Shown here: positions 8,740-17,350 of the stretch, piece by piece | Numbering within the stretch: the stretch's first letter is position 1 | Layout: every line of letters starts with the position of its first letter | Source: Sphingomonas sp. AR_OL41 | GTDB lineage: Bacteria; Pseudomonadota; Alphaproteobacteria; Sphingomonadales; Sphingomonadaceae | Assembly: GCF_029911635.1 (NCBI RefSeq) | Contig: NZ_JARYTI010000046.1 | Span: 1 to 36,919 of the forward strand | Length of the DNA: 36,919 nt | Reading direction: 5' to 3' | Program-made: the position numbers and the translations under genes | The notes under the pieces: model-generated | What the model was told of the DNA's origin: nothing | The model's database searches: none | Seen by the model: only the letters and a program-made list of their open reading frames with translations

Positions 8740-8747
8740 GGACCTTC

Positions 8748-10574
8748 ATGATCCGTCTCACCACCTCGCTCGCCGCGATGGCGATGGCGCTCGCTGTCGC
8801 GCCGGTATCCGCCCAGACCGCGCCCGCCGCCGCCGCACCGACCGCCAAGGACGCCGATGCCTTCGTCGCCTCGGCCGAGGCGCAGCTCGCGCCGCTGTCG
8901 GTCGATGTGAACCGCATCTCCTGGGTCAACGCGACCTTCATCACCGACGATACCGACGCGCTCGCCGCACAGGCCGGCGCGCGGCAGACCGAGTTACAGG
9001 TCAAACTCGCGACTGAAGCGGCGAAGTTCGCCGGCATTCCGGGCCTGTCGGTCGATACCGCGCGCAAGATCGACCTGCTGCGCAGCGGGCTGACCTTGCC
9101 CGCGCCGACCAGGCCCGGTGCTGCCGATGAACTGGCGACGATCGTCACGCGGATGTCGTCGCAGTACGGCAAGGGCCGGGGCACGCTCGACGGCAAGCCG
9201 ATCAACGGCAGCGACATCGAGGCGGCGATGGGCACGACGCGCGACCCGGCAAAACTGCAGGAGATGTGGACCAGTTGGCACGACAATGTCGGCGCGCCGA
9301 TGCGCGGCGACTATGCGCGGCAGGTGACGATCGCCAACCAGGGCGCGGTCGAGCTCGGCTACAAGGATGTCGGGGCGCTGTGGCGCGCTGGTTACGACAT
9401 GACCCCCGACCAGTTCGCCGCGCTGACCGACAAATTGTGGAAGCAGGTAGAGCCGCTGTACCTCGCGCTGCACACCTATGTCCGCTGGAAGCTCAACGAG
9501 AAATATGGCGACAAGGTCCAGTCGAAGACCGGCCCGATCCGCGCCGACCTGCTCGGCAATATGTGGGCGCAGGAATGGGGTAATATCTACGACCTCGTCG
9601 CCCCACCGGGCGCCGGCGACCTTGGTTTCGACACCGGGGCGCTGCTCGAGGCCAAGGGCTATGACCCGGTCAAGATGGTCAAGACGGGCGAAGGTTTCTA
9701 CTCGTCGCTCGGTTTCCCGGCGCTGCCGCCGACTTTCTGGGAGCGCTCGCAGATCACCAAGCCGCGCGACCGCGAAGTGATCTGCCACGCCTCGGCCTGG
9801 GATATCGACAACAAGGACGATATCCGGGTCAAGATGTGCATGAAGGTCAATGCCGACGACTTCGTCACGATCCATCACGAGCTCGGCCATAATTATTATC
9901 AGCGCGCCTATAATGGGCAGCCCTTCCTTTACGAGAATGGCGCCAATGACGGCTTCCACGAGGCGATCGGCGATTTCGTCGCGCTGTCGATCACGCCCAA
10001 TTATCTCGTGCAGATCGGTTTGCTCGACCCGGCCAAGGTGCCGACGCCCGACAAGGATATCGGCCTGTTGCTGCGCCAGGCGATGGACAAGGTCGCCTTC
10101 CTGCCGTTCGGCCTGCTGATCGACAAATGGCGCTGGGGCGTGTTTTCGGGCGCGATCCCGGCGAGCGGCTATGAGAAGGGCTGGAACGACCTGCGGCTGA
10201 AGTATCAGGGCATCGTGCCCCCGGTCGCGCGCGACGAAACGCGTTTCGACCCCGGCGCCAAATATCACGTCCCGGCGAGCGTGCCCTATACGCGCTACTT
10301 CCTCGCGCGACTGCTGCAGTTCCAGTTCTATCAGGCGGCGTGCAAGCAGGCCGGGTGGAAGGGGCCGCTGCACCGCTGCTCCTTCTACGGCAACAAGGAG
10401 GTCGGTGCGAAGCTCAACGCGATGCTGGCGATGGGCCAGTCGAAGCCGTGGCCCGATGCGCTGCAGGCGTTCACCGGCAGCCGCGAAATGTCCGGCCAGG
10501 CAATGGTCGACTATTTCGCGCCGCTGAAGGCGTGGCTCGACAAGCAGAACAAGGGGCATGCCAGCGGATGGTGA
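8748..10574 (+). CDS. M2-family metallopeptidase (ACE-like peptidyl-dipeptidase), exported
   Basis: 608 residues with a Sec signal peptide (hydrophobic MAMALAVAPVSAQ, cleavage probably after VSA). The zinc site is HELGH (H377, E378, H381) in TIHHELGHNYYQRAY. The third ligand is E405 in NDGFHEAIGD, 24 residues after H381, exactly the spacing of angiotensin-converting enzyme. The C-terminal half also follows the family (PFGLLIDKWRWGVF, VPYTRYFLARLLQFQFY). It should cleave C-terminal dipeptides from peptides in the periplasm. The physiological substrate is unknown; peptide scavenging fits, alongside the S9 peptidase at the left edge. Its stop overlaps the next start by 7 nt. Confidence 0.93.
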   Translation: MIRLTTSLAAMAMALAVAPVSAQTAPAAAAPTAKDADAFVASAEAQLAPLSVDVNRISWVNATFITDDTDALAAQAGARQTELQVKLATEAAKFAGIPGLSVDTARKIDLLRSGLTLPAPTRPGAADELATIVTRMSSQYGKGRGTLDGKPINGSDIEAAMGTTRDPAKLQEMWTSWHDNVGAPMRGDYARQVTIANQGAVELGYKDVGALWRAGYDMTPDQFAALTDKLWKQVEPLYLALHTYVRWKLNEKYGDKVQSKTGPIRADLLGNMWAQEWGNIYDLVAPPGAGDLGFDTGALLEAKGYDPVKMVKTGEGFYSSLGFPALPPTFWERSQITKPRDREVICHASAWDIDNKDDIRVKMCMKVNADDFVTIHHELGHNYYQRAYNGQPFLYENGANDGFHEAIGDFVALSITPNYLVQIGLLDPAKVPTPDKDIGLLLRQAMDKVAFLPFGLLIDKWRWGVFSGAIPASGYEKGWNDLRLKYQGIVPPVARDETRFDPGAKYHVPASVPYTRYFLARLLQFQFYQAACKQAGWKGPLHRCSFYGNKEVGAKLNAMLAMGQSKPWPDALQAFTGSREMSGQAMVDYFAPLKAWLDKQNKGHASGW

Positions 10575-11284
10575 ATCTGCTCGCTCTGCTGCTGGCGGCA
10601 CAAGCCCCGGTCCCTGCCGCGCTGGTCCGGGCACCGGTGCGCGTGGAAGTCGTCACGATCGGGCAATCGGTGCTGCCGGCCGAGGCCTTTCGCATCACCG
10701 CCGACCTGACGGTCGATGCCGATGACCAGCCCGCTGCGGATGCCCTGATGGTCGCAACCCGCGCGAAGATCGAAAAGAGCGTGGCCGCGCTGGGTGGGCA
10801 TGAATCACCGAGACCCCCCGGATGGCACAAGCTCGACACGTCCGACCCCGACATGTCGAGCGGCATCGCCGTCAACGAGACCATGCTGGGCGCGATTGAA
10901 GGCGTGACCGATGTCAGGACCTTGGCGCGGTCGAACGCGCGGCTCAATTTCGACGCGCCCGATCTGGCTTCCGCTTCACGGATTATCGCTGCGTTGAAGA
11001 AGGCTGGCCTGGTCGAGGTGACCCGGGCGGTCCCGTTGCTGCTCGATGACCGTCCTGGCCTCGCCGGTGCGCGGGATGACGCGTTGCGCGCATCGCGGCT
11101 GAAGGCCGAGGGCTATGCCAGGACGCTCGGCCTTCATGTGGTCGCGTTGCGCGGCGTGCACGAGGCAGCGGATGTAAATATCAGGCGCCTGCTGGAACAA
11201 CCGTCGCTGATCGTCGAGTCCAAATTTCCCGACATGGTGATCACGCGCGTGCAGATCGCGGCGGAGTATGAAATTGCGCCGTAG
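10568..11284 (+). CDS. SIMPL-domain (DUF541-like) exported protein, copy 1
   Basis: 238 residues with a short hydrophobic N terminus (VNLLALLLAAQAPVPAAL) that could be a signal peptide. The body resembles SIMPL/DUF541 proteins: an N-terminal sheet (VRVEVVTIGQSVLPAEAFRITADLTVDA), a middle region of paired-variable helices (LASASRIIAALKKAGLVEV), and a C-terminal helix ARDDALRASRLKAEGYARTLGL, the family's hallmark. Family members are periplasmic and some are linked to oxidative-stress tolerance, but no reaction is known. The start overlaps the M2 peptidase stop, so they are coupled. A paralogue follows at 11378-12073. Confidence 0.7.
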   Translation: MVNLLALLLAAQAPVPAALVRAPVRVEVVTIGQSVLPAEAFRITADLTVDADDQPAADALMVATRAKIEKSVAALGGHESPRPPGWHKLDTSDPDMSSGIAVNETMLGAIEGVTDVRTLARSNARLNFDAPDLASASRIIAALKKAGLVEVTRAVPLLLDDRPGLAGARDDALRASRLKAEGYARTLGLHVVALRGVHEAADVNIRRLLEQPSLIVESKFPDMVITRVQIAAEYEIAP

Positions 11285-11377
11285 CGGCCCGGTTCGGTCT
11301 GGCACGCGGTGTCCGTGGGCGCAGGCCGGGTGGAAGCTGAATCGGCCGATGCAGCGTAACAAGGAGTATCGCGAAGC

Positions 11378-12073
11378 GTGCTGATCATGATCGCTCTGTT
11401 GTGGGCTGGTGCCGCCGACACACCGGTGCCCGCAAGCCTGTTGCGCGAACCTGTTCGCGTGGAAATCGTCGCCGAGGGCAGCGTCGAAACTCCCCCTGAC
11501 CGGTTTCGCATAAGCGGCACGTTGATGGTGAATGCTGCATCGGTCACCGCCGCGCAGGCCGAGATCGACAGGCATCGCACGGCGATCGTTCGGAAAATGG
11601 GGGAGCTGGGTGCCACGGTCTCGCCGCGCGATAGCCCATTGTCGCTGGACTTCATTGGCAACGAACAGGAGGCCGAAGATGGTGCGACCCCGGCGCCCAC
11701 GTCCATTTCTATGCCCGACCAGTTCAGCTTCGATGCACGGGACCGTGGAACGGCGGAGCGGGTACTCGCCACATTAACAAAGGACGGAGTCATGAACGGG
11801 AAGATCGTCGGCATCTTGTCGGACAACACCGTCGCGACGGATCGCGCGCGCGCGGCCGCAATCGGACTTGCCTATGCCAAGGCGCAGCGCACGGCCACCG
11901 CGCTCGGCATGCGGGTGTCGGCCTTGCGACGGATCAGCGATCAGGCGGAGACCCCCGAAAATTACATGGCGCGGCTGGCTGAGCAGCTCGGGCAAGCGGT
12001 GGCGCCGACGTCAGGTAATGTTCGTACCAACGCGATGCTGCTGGTCGAGTTCGAGCTGACGCCGGGATCGTGA
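11378..12073 (+). CDS. SIMPL-domain (DUF541-like) exported protein, copy 2
   Basis: 231 residues, parallel in plan to the preceding gene: hydrophobic start (IMIALLWAGAAD), then PVPASLLREPVRVEIVAEGSV, which closely echoes PVPAALVRAPVRVEVVTIG of copy 1. The family C-terminal helix follows (ARAAAIGLAYAKAQRTATALGM), and the tail LLVEFELTPGS resembles QIAAEYEIAP of copy 1. GTG 11378 has AAGGAG about 12 nt upstream; ATG 11387 is a possible alternative. The shared opening and tail indicate an old tandem duplication. Function unknown. Confidence 0.68.
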   Translation: MLIMIALLWAGAADTPVPASLLREPVRVEIVAEGSVETPPDRFRISGTLMVNAASVTAAQAEIDRHRTAIVRKMGELGATVSPRDSPLSLDFIGNEQEAEDGATPAPTSISMPDQFSFDARDRGTAERVLATLTKDGVMNGKIVGILSDNTVATDRARAAAIGLAYAKAQRTATALGMRVSALRRISDQAETPENYMARLAEQLGQAVAPTSGNVRTNAMLLVEFELTPGS

Positions 12074-12150
12074 GAGAACCGAACCTGCACCGCTTTTTCA
12101 CACTGCGGATCGGACAGGCAGGATAAGCTGCCGAGCGGAGGCGGGGACAG

Positions 12151-12753
12151 ATGGCGAGGATGATGGATCGCCGTACATTGCTGGCCGGGTTGGGTGCTGC
12201 CTGCGCTCTGCCCGGCTGTGCCATAGCTGGGACGGCGACTGCCGCAACCCGGCTGATCGCTGCGGCGCGGCGTCAGGTGGGTGTCACGCTCACCTATGAT
12301 TCGGGTTATAGCAAACTGGGCTTTCCGGGCGGCGACGTGCCGCGCGAACGCGGCGTGTGCACCGATGTCCTGATCCGTGCCTATCGCGATGCGCTTCGCC
12401 AGGACCTGCAAGTGCTGGTCAACAGCGACATGCGCGCCGCCTTTGCCGCGTACCCGAAGCGCTGGGGCCTCCACGCGCCGGATCGAAATATCGACCATCG
12501 CCGGGTGCCCAATCTGCAGACCTGATTGAAGCGCCATGGCGGGCAACTGCCGGTGCCGAACGAGCGAATGGGATGGCACCCCGGCGACATTTTCGTTTGC
12601 CTGATCCAGGGGTGGATTCCGCATATCGGTCTGGTGTCCGATCGGCGTGGGCCGAATGGCTGGCTCGTCATCCACAATATCGGGGCCGGCGCACGCGAGG
12701 AGGATATGCTGTTCGCTTACAAGCTCGCGGCGCGCTATCGCTGGGGAATCTAG
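12151..12753 (+). pseudogene. DUF1287 family protein interrupted by an in-frame TGA
   Basis: Two open segments in one frame make a full-length DUF1287 protein of about 200 residues. Residues 1-124 (12151-12522) include an N-terminal RR-type start (MDRRTLLAGLG) with a lipobox-like LPGC, then GVCTDVLIRAYRDAL and DRNIDHRRVPNLQT. A TGA stands at 12523-12525, and the frame continues at once with LKRHGGQLP, GWHPGDIF, PHIGLVSDRRG and VIHNIGAG to the TAG at 12751-12753. The conserved motifs lie on both sides, so neither half should work alone. A single TGG-to-TGA change explains it; readthrough or a sequencing error are alternatives. Function of the family is unknown to me. Confidence 0.8.
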
Positions 12754-12764
12754 CGGGAGGTGCT

Positions 12765-14762
12765 GTGCTGGAAAGATTGGGTGCCGTTGATATCGACGGC
12801 CGCGATGCGTCGCGGGATCGGCATATCGACGGGTTGCGAGCGGTGGCGGTCGGCATGGTGCTGGCCGCGCATTGCGGTGTGCGCGGCACGGGCGGCGGTT
12901 TCGTCGGGGTCGACGTCTTCTACGTTATCTCGGGCTTTCTGATCACGCGGCTGCTGTTGGACGAACAGGCGCGGTCGGGGCGGATCGATCTTGTTGCCTT
13001 CTTCGCCCGGCGCGCGCGGCGGCTGGTGCCGGCGCTTATGGTTATGCTGCTTGCCGTGCTCGCAGCTGGATTCGTGCTGTTGCTCCCCGACGAGCAATCG
13101 TTCCTCGCGCAGACCAGCTTTTCGGCGCTGGCCTTTGCCGCCAATGTGCATTTCGTCGCGCTCGCGCAGGATTATTTCGCGCCGCGCAGCGCGCTGTCGC
13201 CGCTGCAGCATTTGTGGACCCTGGGGGTCGAGGCGCAATTCTACCTCATCTGGCCGCTGATCCTCATCGCGCTGAAGAAGATCTGCGACGGACGGCGCCT
13301 CGGTCGCGTCGATCCGGTGGTTCTCATGCTGGCCATCGTCATCGCCGCGTCGCTGGCAGCGAGCATTGTGCTAACGCCGCGTGACCCCGTCGGCAGCTTC
13401 TATCTGTTGCCGACACGGGCCTGGGAACTGGCCCTGGGCGGTTTGCTGAGCCGGGCCGGTCCGATACCCTCGCGCTGGGCGGCGGCGATGCTCGCCATGG
13501 GGTTAGCCGCCCTCCTCGCCGCGACGATTCTGTTTCGCGGTCTGGTCCTGTATCCGTCCTATTTCGCGCTGCTGCCGGTCGCCGGCGCGGCGATGCTGAT
13601 CCTTGGCGGCCGTAGCGCGCCGCGCTCGCCGGCCGCGCGCGCGCTGGGATCGGCGCCGATGGTCTATCTCGGCCAGCGTTCCTATGGTCTCTATCTGTGG
13701 CACTGGCCGCTATTGGCCTTCGCGCGAATCTGGTGGGCGGGGCAGGTGAGCGCTGTCACCACCGCGCTGCTCATGGCGGCGGCACTGGGGTTGGCAATCG
13801 CCAGCTGGCGGTGGGTGGAAAAGCCGATCATCGCGCGACGCGGATTGGCGCAGATGTCAGACCGCGCGACGATTGCCGTGACGGTCGGCGTGTTGCTGTT
13901 GTGCGTGCTGCCGGCGGTGGGATTGCTGCGTTGGTCGGGTAGAGCGTTGCCGCCTAACTCGATCATCGCGCAATATAATGTTGGCCGGCTGGCCCAAAAG
14001 CGCGACTTCCCGTTCTGCGGCCGCGACGGTCAGGGTCCGCGCTGCGTCCTGGGGAAGCATGACGCGGCGCGATCGGTGCTGCTCTACGGCGATTCACACG
14101 CGTCACAGCTGTCTTATGGGATCGACGCCGCGGCGCAAAGCGCCGGCGCCCGCATCGTCGTGCGCACGATGGCGGCATGCGCGCCGACCGGGTTCGATGT
14201 CGGGCAAACAGCGCGTCGGGCGACCCGTGACGCGTGCGATCGGTTCAACGCCGGCGTTCTCGCCGATTTGCCGGCCTTGCGTCGCAGCGAGGGTATCGTC
14301 GGCGTCATCGTCGCCGGTGACTGGACGCATTCCGACAAGGGCTGGGGCGATCAGCTGGAACGGGTCGTCGCGGTGATCCGTCGTTCCGGCCTGAGGGTTG
14401 TTGTCGCGCAGGACACGCCCGCCCAGCCGACAAATTACATCCGGCGGGAAGTTTCCCTGAGCGGACGCGGCGCGAAACTTCCTGTCGCGGAGGTCTACGA
14501 ACAACGTCGCCGGGAAGCCGAGACGATCTTTCTCATCGCGCAACAGGAGGGTGTCCGCATCTGGACACCCATTCCGGCACTGTGTGAAAACGGGATCTGC
14601 CCGGTCCAGGTCGGGGGGAAGTTGCTCTACCGCAATGCGACGCATCTGTCAGTGTTCGGCTCGGAAAAGCTTGCGCCCGCGCTTGTCGCGCCGGTGCGAT
14701 GGGCGGCCTCGCTTCCCGATCAGCCGCGCATCCCCACAGCATGGGTGAGCACGAAGCCGTAG
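12765..14762 (+). CDS. OafA/YrhL-like acyltransferase with C-terminal SGNH domain
   Basis: 665 residues from GTG 12765, chosen because GGGAGG lies at 12755-12760, although the spacing is short. The N-terminal acyltransferase-3 domain has about ten membrane spans and the signature RHIDGLRAVAVGMVLAAHCG, then FFARRARRLVPAL. It should carry acyl groups across the inner membrane onto a periplasmic glycan such as O-antigen, exopolysaccharide or peptidoglycan. The C-terminal SGNH domain has block I as YGDSHASQ (G442-D443-S444) and ends with YRNATHLSVFGS, where H627 is kept but the usual Asp three residues earlier is N624. The acceptor glycan is unknown. Its last 43 nt overlap the opposite-strand gene. 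Confidence 0.88.
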   Translation: MLERLGAVDIDGRDASRDRHIDGLRAVAVGMVLAAHCGVRGTGGGFVGVDVFYVISGFLITRLLLDEQARSGRIDLVAFFARRARRLVPALMVMLLAVLAAGFVLLLPDEQSFLAQTSFSALAFAANVHFVALAQDYFAPRSALSPLQHLWTLGVEAQFYLIWPLILIALKKICDGRRLGRVDPVVLMLAIVIAASLAASIVLTPRDPVGSFYLLPTRAWELALGGLLSRAGPIPSRWAAAMLAMGLAALLAATILFRGLVLYPSYFALLPVAGAAMLILGGRSAPRSPAARALGSAPMVYLGQRSYGLYLWHWPLLAFARIWWAGQVSAVTTALLMAAALGLAIASWRWVEKPIIARRGLAQMSDRATIAVTVGVLLLCVLPAVGLLRWSGRALPPNSIIAQYNVGRLAQKRDFPFCGRDGQGPRCVLGKHDAARSVLLYGDSHASQLSYGIDAAAQSAGARIVVRTMAACAPTGFDVGQTARRATRDACDRFNAGVLADLPALRRSEGIVGVIVAGDWTHSDKGWGDQLERVVAVIRRSGLRVVVAQDTPAQPTNYIRREVSLSGRGAKLPVAEVYEQRRREAETIFLIAQQEGVRIWTPIPALCENGICPVQVGGKLLYRNATHLSVFGSEKLAPALVAPVRWAASLPDQPRIPTAWVSTKP

Positions 14763-16111
14763 AGCCCGGGATAGGTGACGATGCCGGCATGCGCCGCGAC
14801 GTACAGCGTCGGCACGAGCAGATTGGCGAGCGCCCAGCCGAGCCGCTGCCGGGCGGACAGGCGCGGCACGACCGCGGGCAGCGCGACGAGCAGCGCGAAG
14901 CTGCCGAACGAGACCATGCGCGTATAGTCGGTCGCGATCGCCGTCAGCGCAACGCCGCCGGCTGCGGCCATGGCGATCAACGCCGCGCGGCGGAAATCTC
15001 GTGCCGCGACGAACCGCACTGCCGCCATCGCCATCGCCGCCAGCGCCAGCTTGTAGCTGGCGAACAGCGCGATCACGACCAACGGCAGCGTGGGAATGAA
15101 CCGCGCGATGTTGCTGCTCCCGCCGGTCAGCTGCGCCGTCGTGCCGCGCCCGAGATCGAAACCGTAGCTGGCGAGCCAGATCAGAAGATACAGCGCCAGG
15201 ATCGCCGCGAAATGGACCATGAAACGTCGGTCGAAGACGCAGAGCGCGAGCGTGCCGAACGCCAGGACGGCAGCGGTTTCGTGCGTCAACAGCGCGAGCC
15301 CGAAGCAGACCGGCTGAACGATGGTGCTGCGGCCGGTGCGCTCGAACGCGATCAGCGCCAGCAAGGTCAGGCCGAGCACGCCGACCTCGACATAGCCCGG
15401 CAAGGCGAGCATCGCCGAGAAGATCCCGACCGTCAGCAGCGCGGCAAGCTCGATCCGCGACAGCAGGAGGCCCTTGCCGCGCAAATAGAGGTCGGCCAGC
15501 GCGAACACCGCTATGGCGACCATCCAGCTGAACAGGGGGTAGAAGACGCCGCCGAGATGCAGGTCGTGCGCCAGCGCCGAGAGCAGGATACGGCGATGGT
15601 AGAAGCCCTGCTGCTGCAGAAACGGCTCGACCGAGACATAGCCGTAAACGCGTCCCATGCCGGTCGGCGTAATCTGGAACAGGAAGATGCTGGCGATCGC
15701 CAGCGCGATCAGCATGTCGCGCCAGCGCTTCGCCCCCGGCAGATCGGGTCTCAGCGCGGCAAAGGCGTGGCGGAGCAGAAACCCCAGCACGAGCAGACAG
15801 ACCGCAAAGGCGGTGTCCTTGATCGAGGCGAGCAAATATTGATCATAATAGTCGCCGGTCGCGAAGATCATCCGTCGCGCCGAAGGCAGCGGCCAGTCCG
15901 CCGATTTCTTCAGGACGCCGCGAACGATGTCGAGCACGACGTCATTGGTGAAATTGGTGACCGCAAAGGAGATCGCGAGCGCGACATAGAGCGCCATTGC
16001 GGCGCGCGTGTCGCGGTCGACCATGGCGGCCCGCGCGGTGCGGTCAGATGCATGACCGGATGAATCTACGGCAGACGCCATTTCGATCGTGCCGTCGGGA
16101 GAAGGGGACAT
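14720..16111 (-). CDS. Polytopic membrane protein of unknown function
   Basis: About 463 residues with roughly ten hydrophobic segments, for example ALYVALAISFAVTN, AFAVCLLVLGFLL, FYPLFSWMVAIAVFALADL and VCFGLALLTHETAAVLAFGTLAL. Architecture resembles polysaccharide-polymerase or glycosyltransferase-C-type membrane proteins, but I recognise no decisive motif and leave it unnamed. The start is uncertain: ATG 16111 has GGAAG about 9 nt upstream; ATGs at 16129 and 16081 are alternatives. The gene runs tail-to-tail into the acyltransferase with a 43-nt overlap. A joint role in surface glycan work is only a guess. Confidence 0.7.
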   Translation of the reverse strand: MSPSPDGTIEMASAVDSSGHASDRTARAAMVDRDTRAAMALYVALAISFAVTNFTNDVVLDIVRGVLKKSADWPLPSARRMIFATGDYYDQYLLASIKDTAFAVCLLVLGFLLRHAFAALRPDLPGAKRWRDMLIALAIASIFLFQITPTGMGRVYGYVSVEPFLQQQGFYHRRILLSALAHDLHLGGVFYPLFSWMVAIAVFALADLYLRGKGLLLSRIELAALLTVGIFSAMLALPGYVEVGVLGLTLLALIAFERTGRSTIVQPVCFGLALLTHETAAVLAFGTLALCVFDRRFMVHFAAILALYLLIWLASYGFDLGRGTTAQLTGGSSNIARFIPTLPLVVIALFASYKLALAAMAMAAVRFVAARDFRRAALIAMAAAGGVALTAIATDYTRMVSFGSFALLVALPAVVPRLSARQRLGWALANLLVPTLYVAAHAGIVTYPGLYGFVLTHAVGMRG

Positions 16112-16334
16112 CGTGATCGGCTTCCGCATCGCGGCCAGGATGGCGACCGCCGGCCCTTGCCATGAAACACGAAAATTGCACAAGCGCGCGACAGCGGCGA
16201 CAACGCCACCCTTATCCATGGCTTGCGCTGCCTGCGGCACGGTGGAACCGGTATGGTCGCTGACGCGCTCGATTTTCTCGCCGCGAAGGCGCCGGCGACG
16301 CGGAGAATCCGTTCCTCGCGATACCGCCAGGCCG

Positions 16335-17147
16335 TCACGCCGCGGCGGTGAAGACCTCATAGGCCGCGGGCAGCGCCAGTACCGGGCATGTCGCCGCGCT
16401 GACGATGCGCTCGGTCGTGCTGCCGCGGATGGCGTCGAGCAGGCCGTGGCGTCCGGCCATCGGCATGGCGACCAGGTCGGCGTGGCGCGCCTGTTCGAGC
16501 AGCGTTTCGGCCAGCGGCCCGCCAAGCGTGCGGACATGCTCGCCGTCGAGCAGGGTCGGCGCCTCATCCCCGATATGGATGTAGTCGCGCGCTACCGTGA
16601 GCCCCTCGAGGAGAGCGTCCAGCAGGAGGACGGCATTCTGCGGGGCGGGATCGTGATCGACCGGCATGAGCACGGTCTTCAGAACGATCTGTCCGCTCCT
16701 GGCGTCGACGAAGGGCTTCGCGGCAGGGCCGAAGATCAGCGTGGGGACGAGCGTCTCGCGCACCATCTCGGCCGACAGCGAGCCGCCGAGCCAGCGACTG
16801 AGCCCGGTCCGCCCATGGCTTGCCATGACGATCAGGTCTGGGAGATGGTTCTGCATGAAGCGCAACAGGCCGTCGGCGGTCTCCGTATCGCGTATCTCGA
16901 CCTTGTGGATCGCGACGCCGGTCTTGCCCAGAATATCGCCGATCGCCGCGTCGGCATCGAGAAACCCCCAGCGATGCAGGATCGGGCGGATATGCGGGAA
17001 GAGGTCCCAATCATTGTCGCTATCGGGGGTGTGGACATGCAGCACGTCGAGCCGGCAACGATTTACCAGGGACAGGCGAAGCGCGTGTTCGAAGGCAACT
17101 TGCCCCTCGGGCGAGAAGTCAGTCGGGTGCGCGATGGAGGTGATCAT
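16335..17147 (-). CDS. Tandem universal stress protein (two UspA domains)
   Basis: 270 residues made of two UspA folds. Domain 1 starts SIAHPTDFSPEGQVAFEHAL and ends with the nucleotide-binding loop ASHGRTGLSRWLGGS. Domain 2 starts VLMPVDHDPAPQNAVLLL and ends MAGRHGLLDAIRGSTTERI. Both keep the G-x9-G-S phosphate-binding pattern of ATP-binding Usp proteins, so nucleotide binding is plausible. Cytoplasmic stress or energy-status protein; the partner is unknown. It is followed by 223 nt without a recognised gene before the membrane protein on the same strand. Confidence 0.9.
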   Translation of the reverse strand: MITSIAHPTDFSPEGQVAFEHALRLSLVNRCRLDVLHVHTPDSDNDWDLFPHIRPILHRWGFLDADAAIGDILGKTGVAIHKVEIRDTETADGLLRFMQNHLPDLIVMASHGRTGLSRWLGGSLSAEMVRETLVPTLIFGPAAKPFVDARSGQIVLKTVLMPVDHDPAPQNAVLLLDALLEGLTVARDYIHIGDEAPTLLDGEHVRTLGGPLAETLLEQARHADLVAMPMAGRHGLLDAIRGSTTERIVSAATCPVLALPAAYEVFTAAA

Positions 17148-17299
17148 GGTGAACTGCCGCCTGTTGAGATGCTACCGGGATAAGATGATCGGGGCGGCGG
17201 GGGGAATAAGTACAACGACGTAAATCAGCGGCGGCGCTCAGCCTGGCAAAGCGCGCGCGGAGGCAGCGTCGCTTGCGTTCGGCTGTGCGAGGAAGGGGC

Positions 17300-17337
17300 G
17301 CCGGGGCTGGCCGCAGAACCGCGCGACCCGCCCCGGC
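17300..17337 (-). terminator. Possible terminator downstream of the 105-residue membrane protein gene
   Basis: Perfect 8-bp arms GCCGGGGC (17300-17307) and GCCCCGGC (17330-17337) with a 22-nt spacer lie just past the stop of the leftward gene. The following tract in the direction of transcription is GCCCCTTCC, a poor U-run, so intrinsic termination would be weak. Confidence 0.3.
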
Positions 17338-17350
17338 ATTTGCATGACGC

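Noticed and set aside
8994..10634. Open frame of over 500 codons antisense to the M2 peptidase
   Set aside because: Shadow of the real gene, which has an intact zinc site and signal peptide on the plus strand.
12526..12753. Second DUF1287 fragment as an independent gene
   Set aside because: It lies in the same frame directly after the TGA, starts with no ribosome binding site and carries only the family's C-terminal half, so it is part of one broken gene.
16112..16567. N-terminal extension of the polytopic membrane protein into the universal stress protein gene
   Set aside because: The extension overlaps the stress-protein coding region in another frame and is compositionally unlike a signal or membrane segment.
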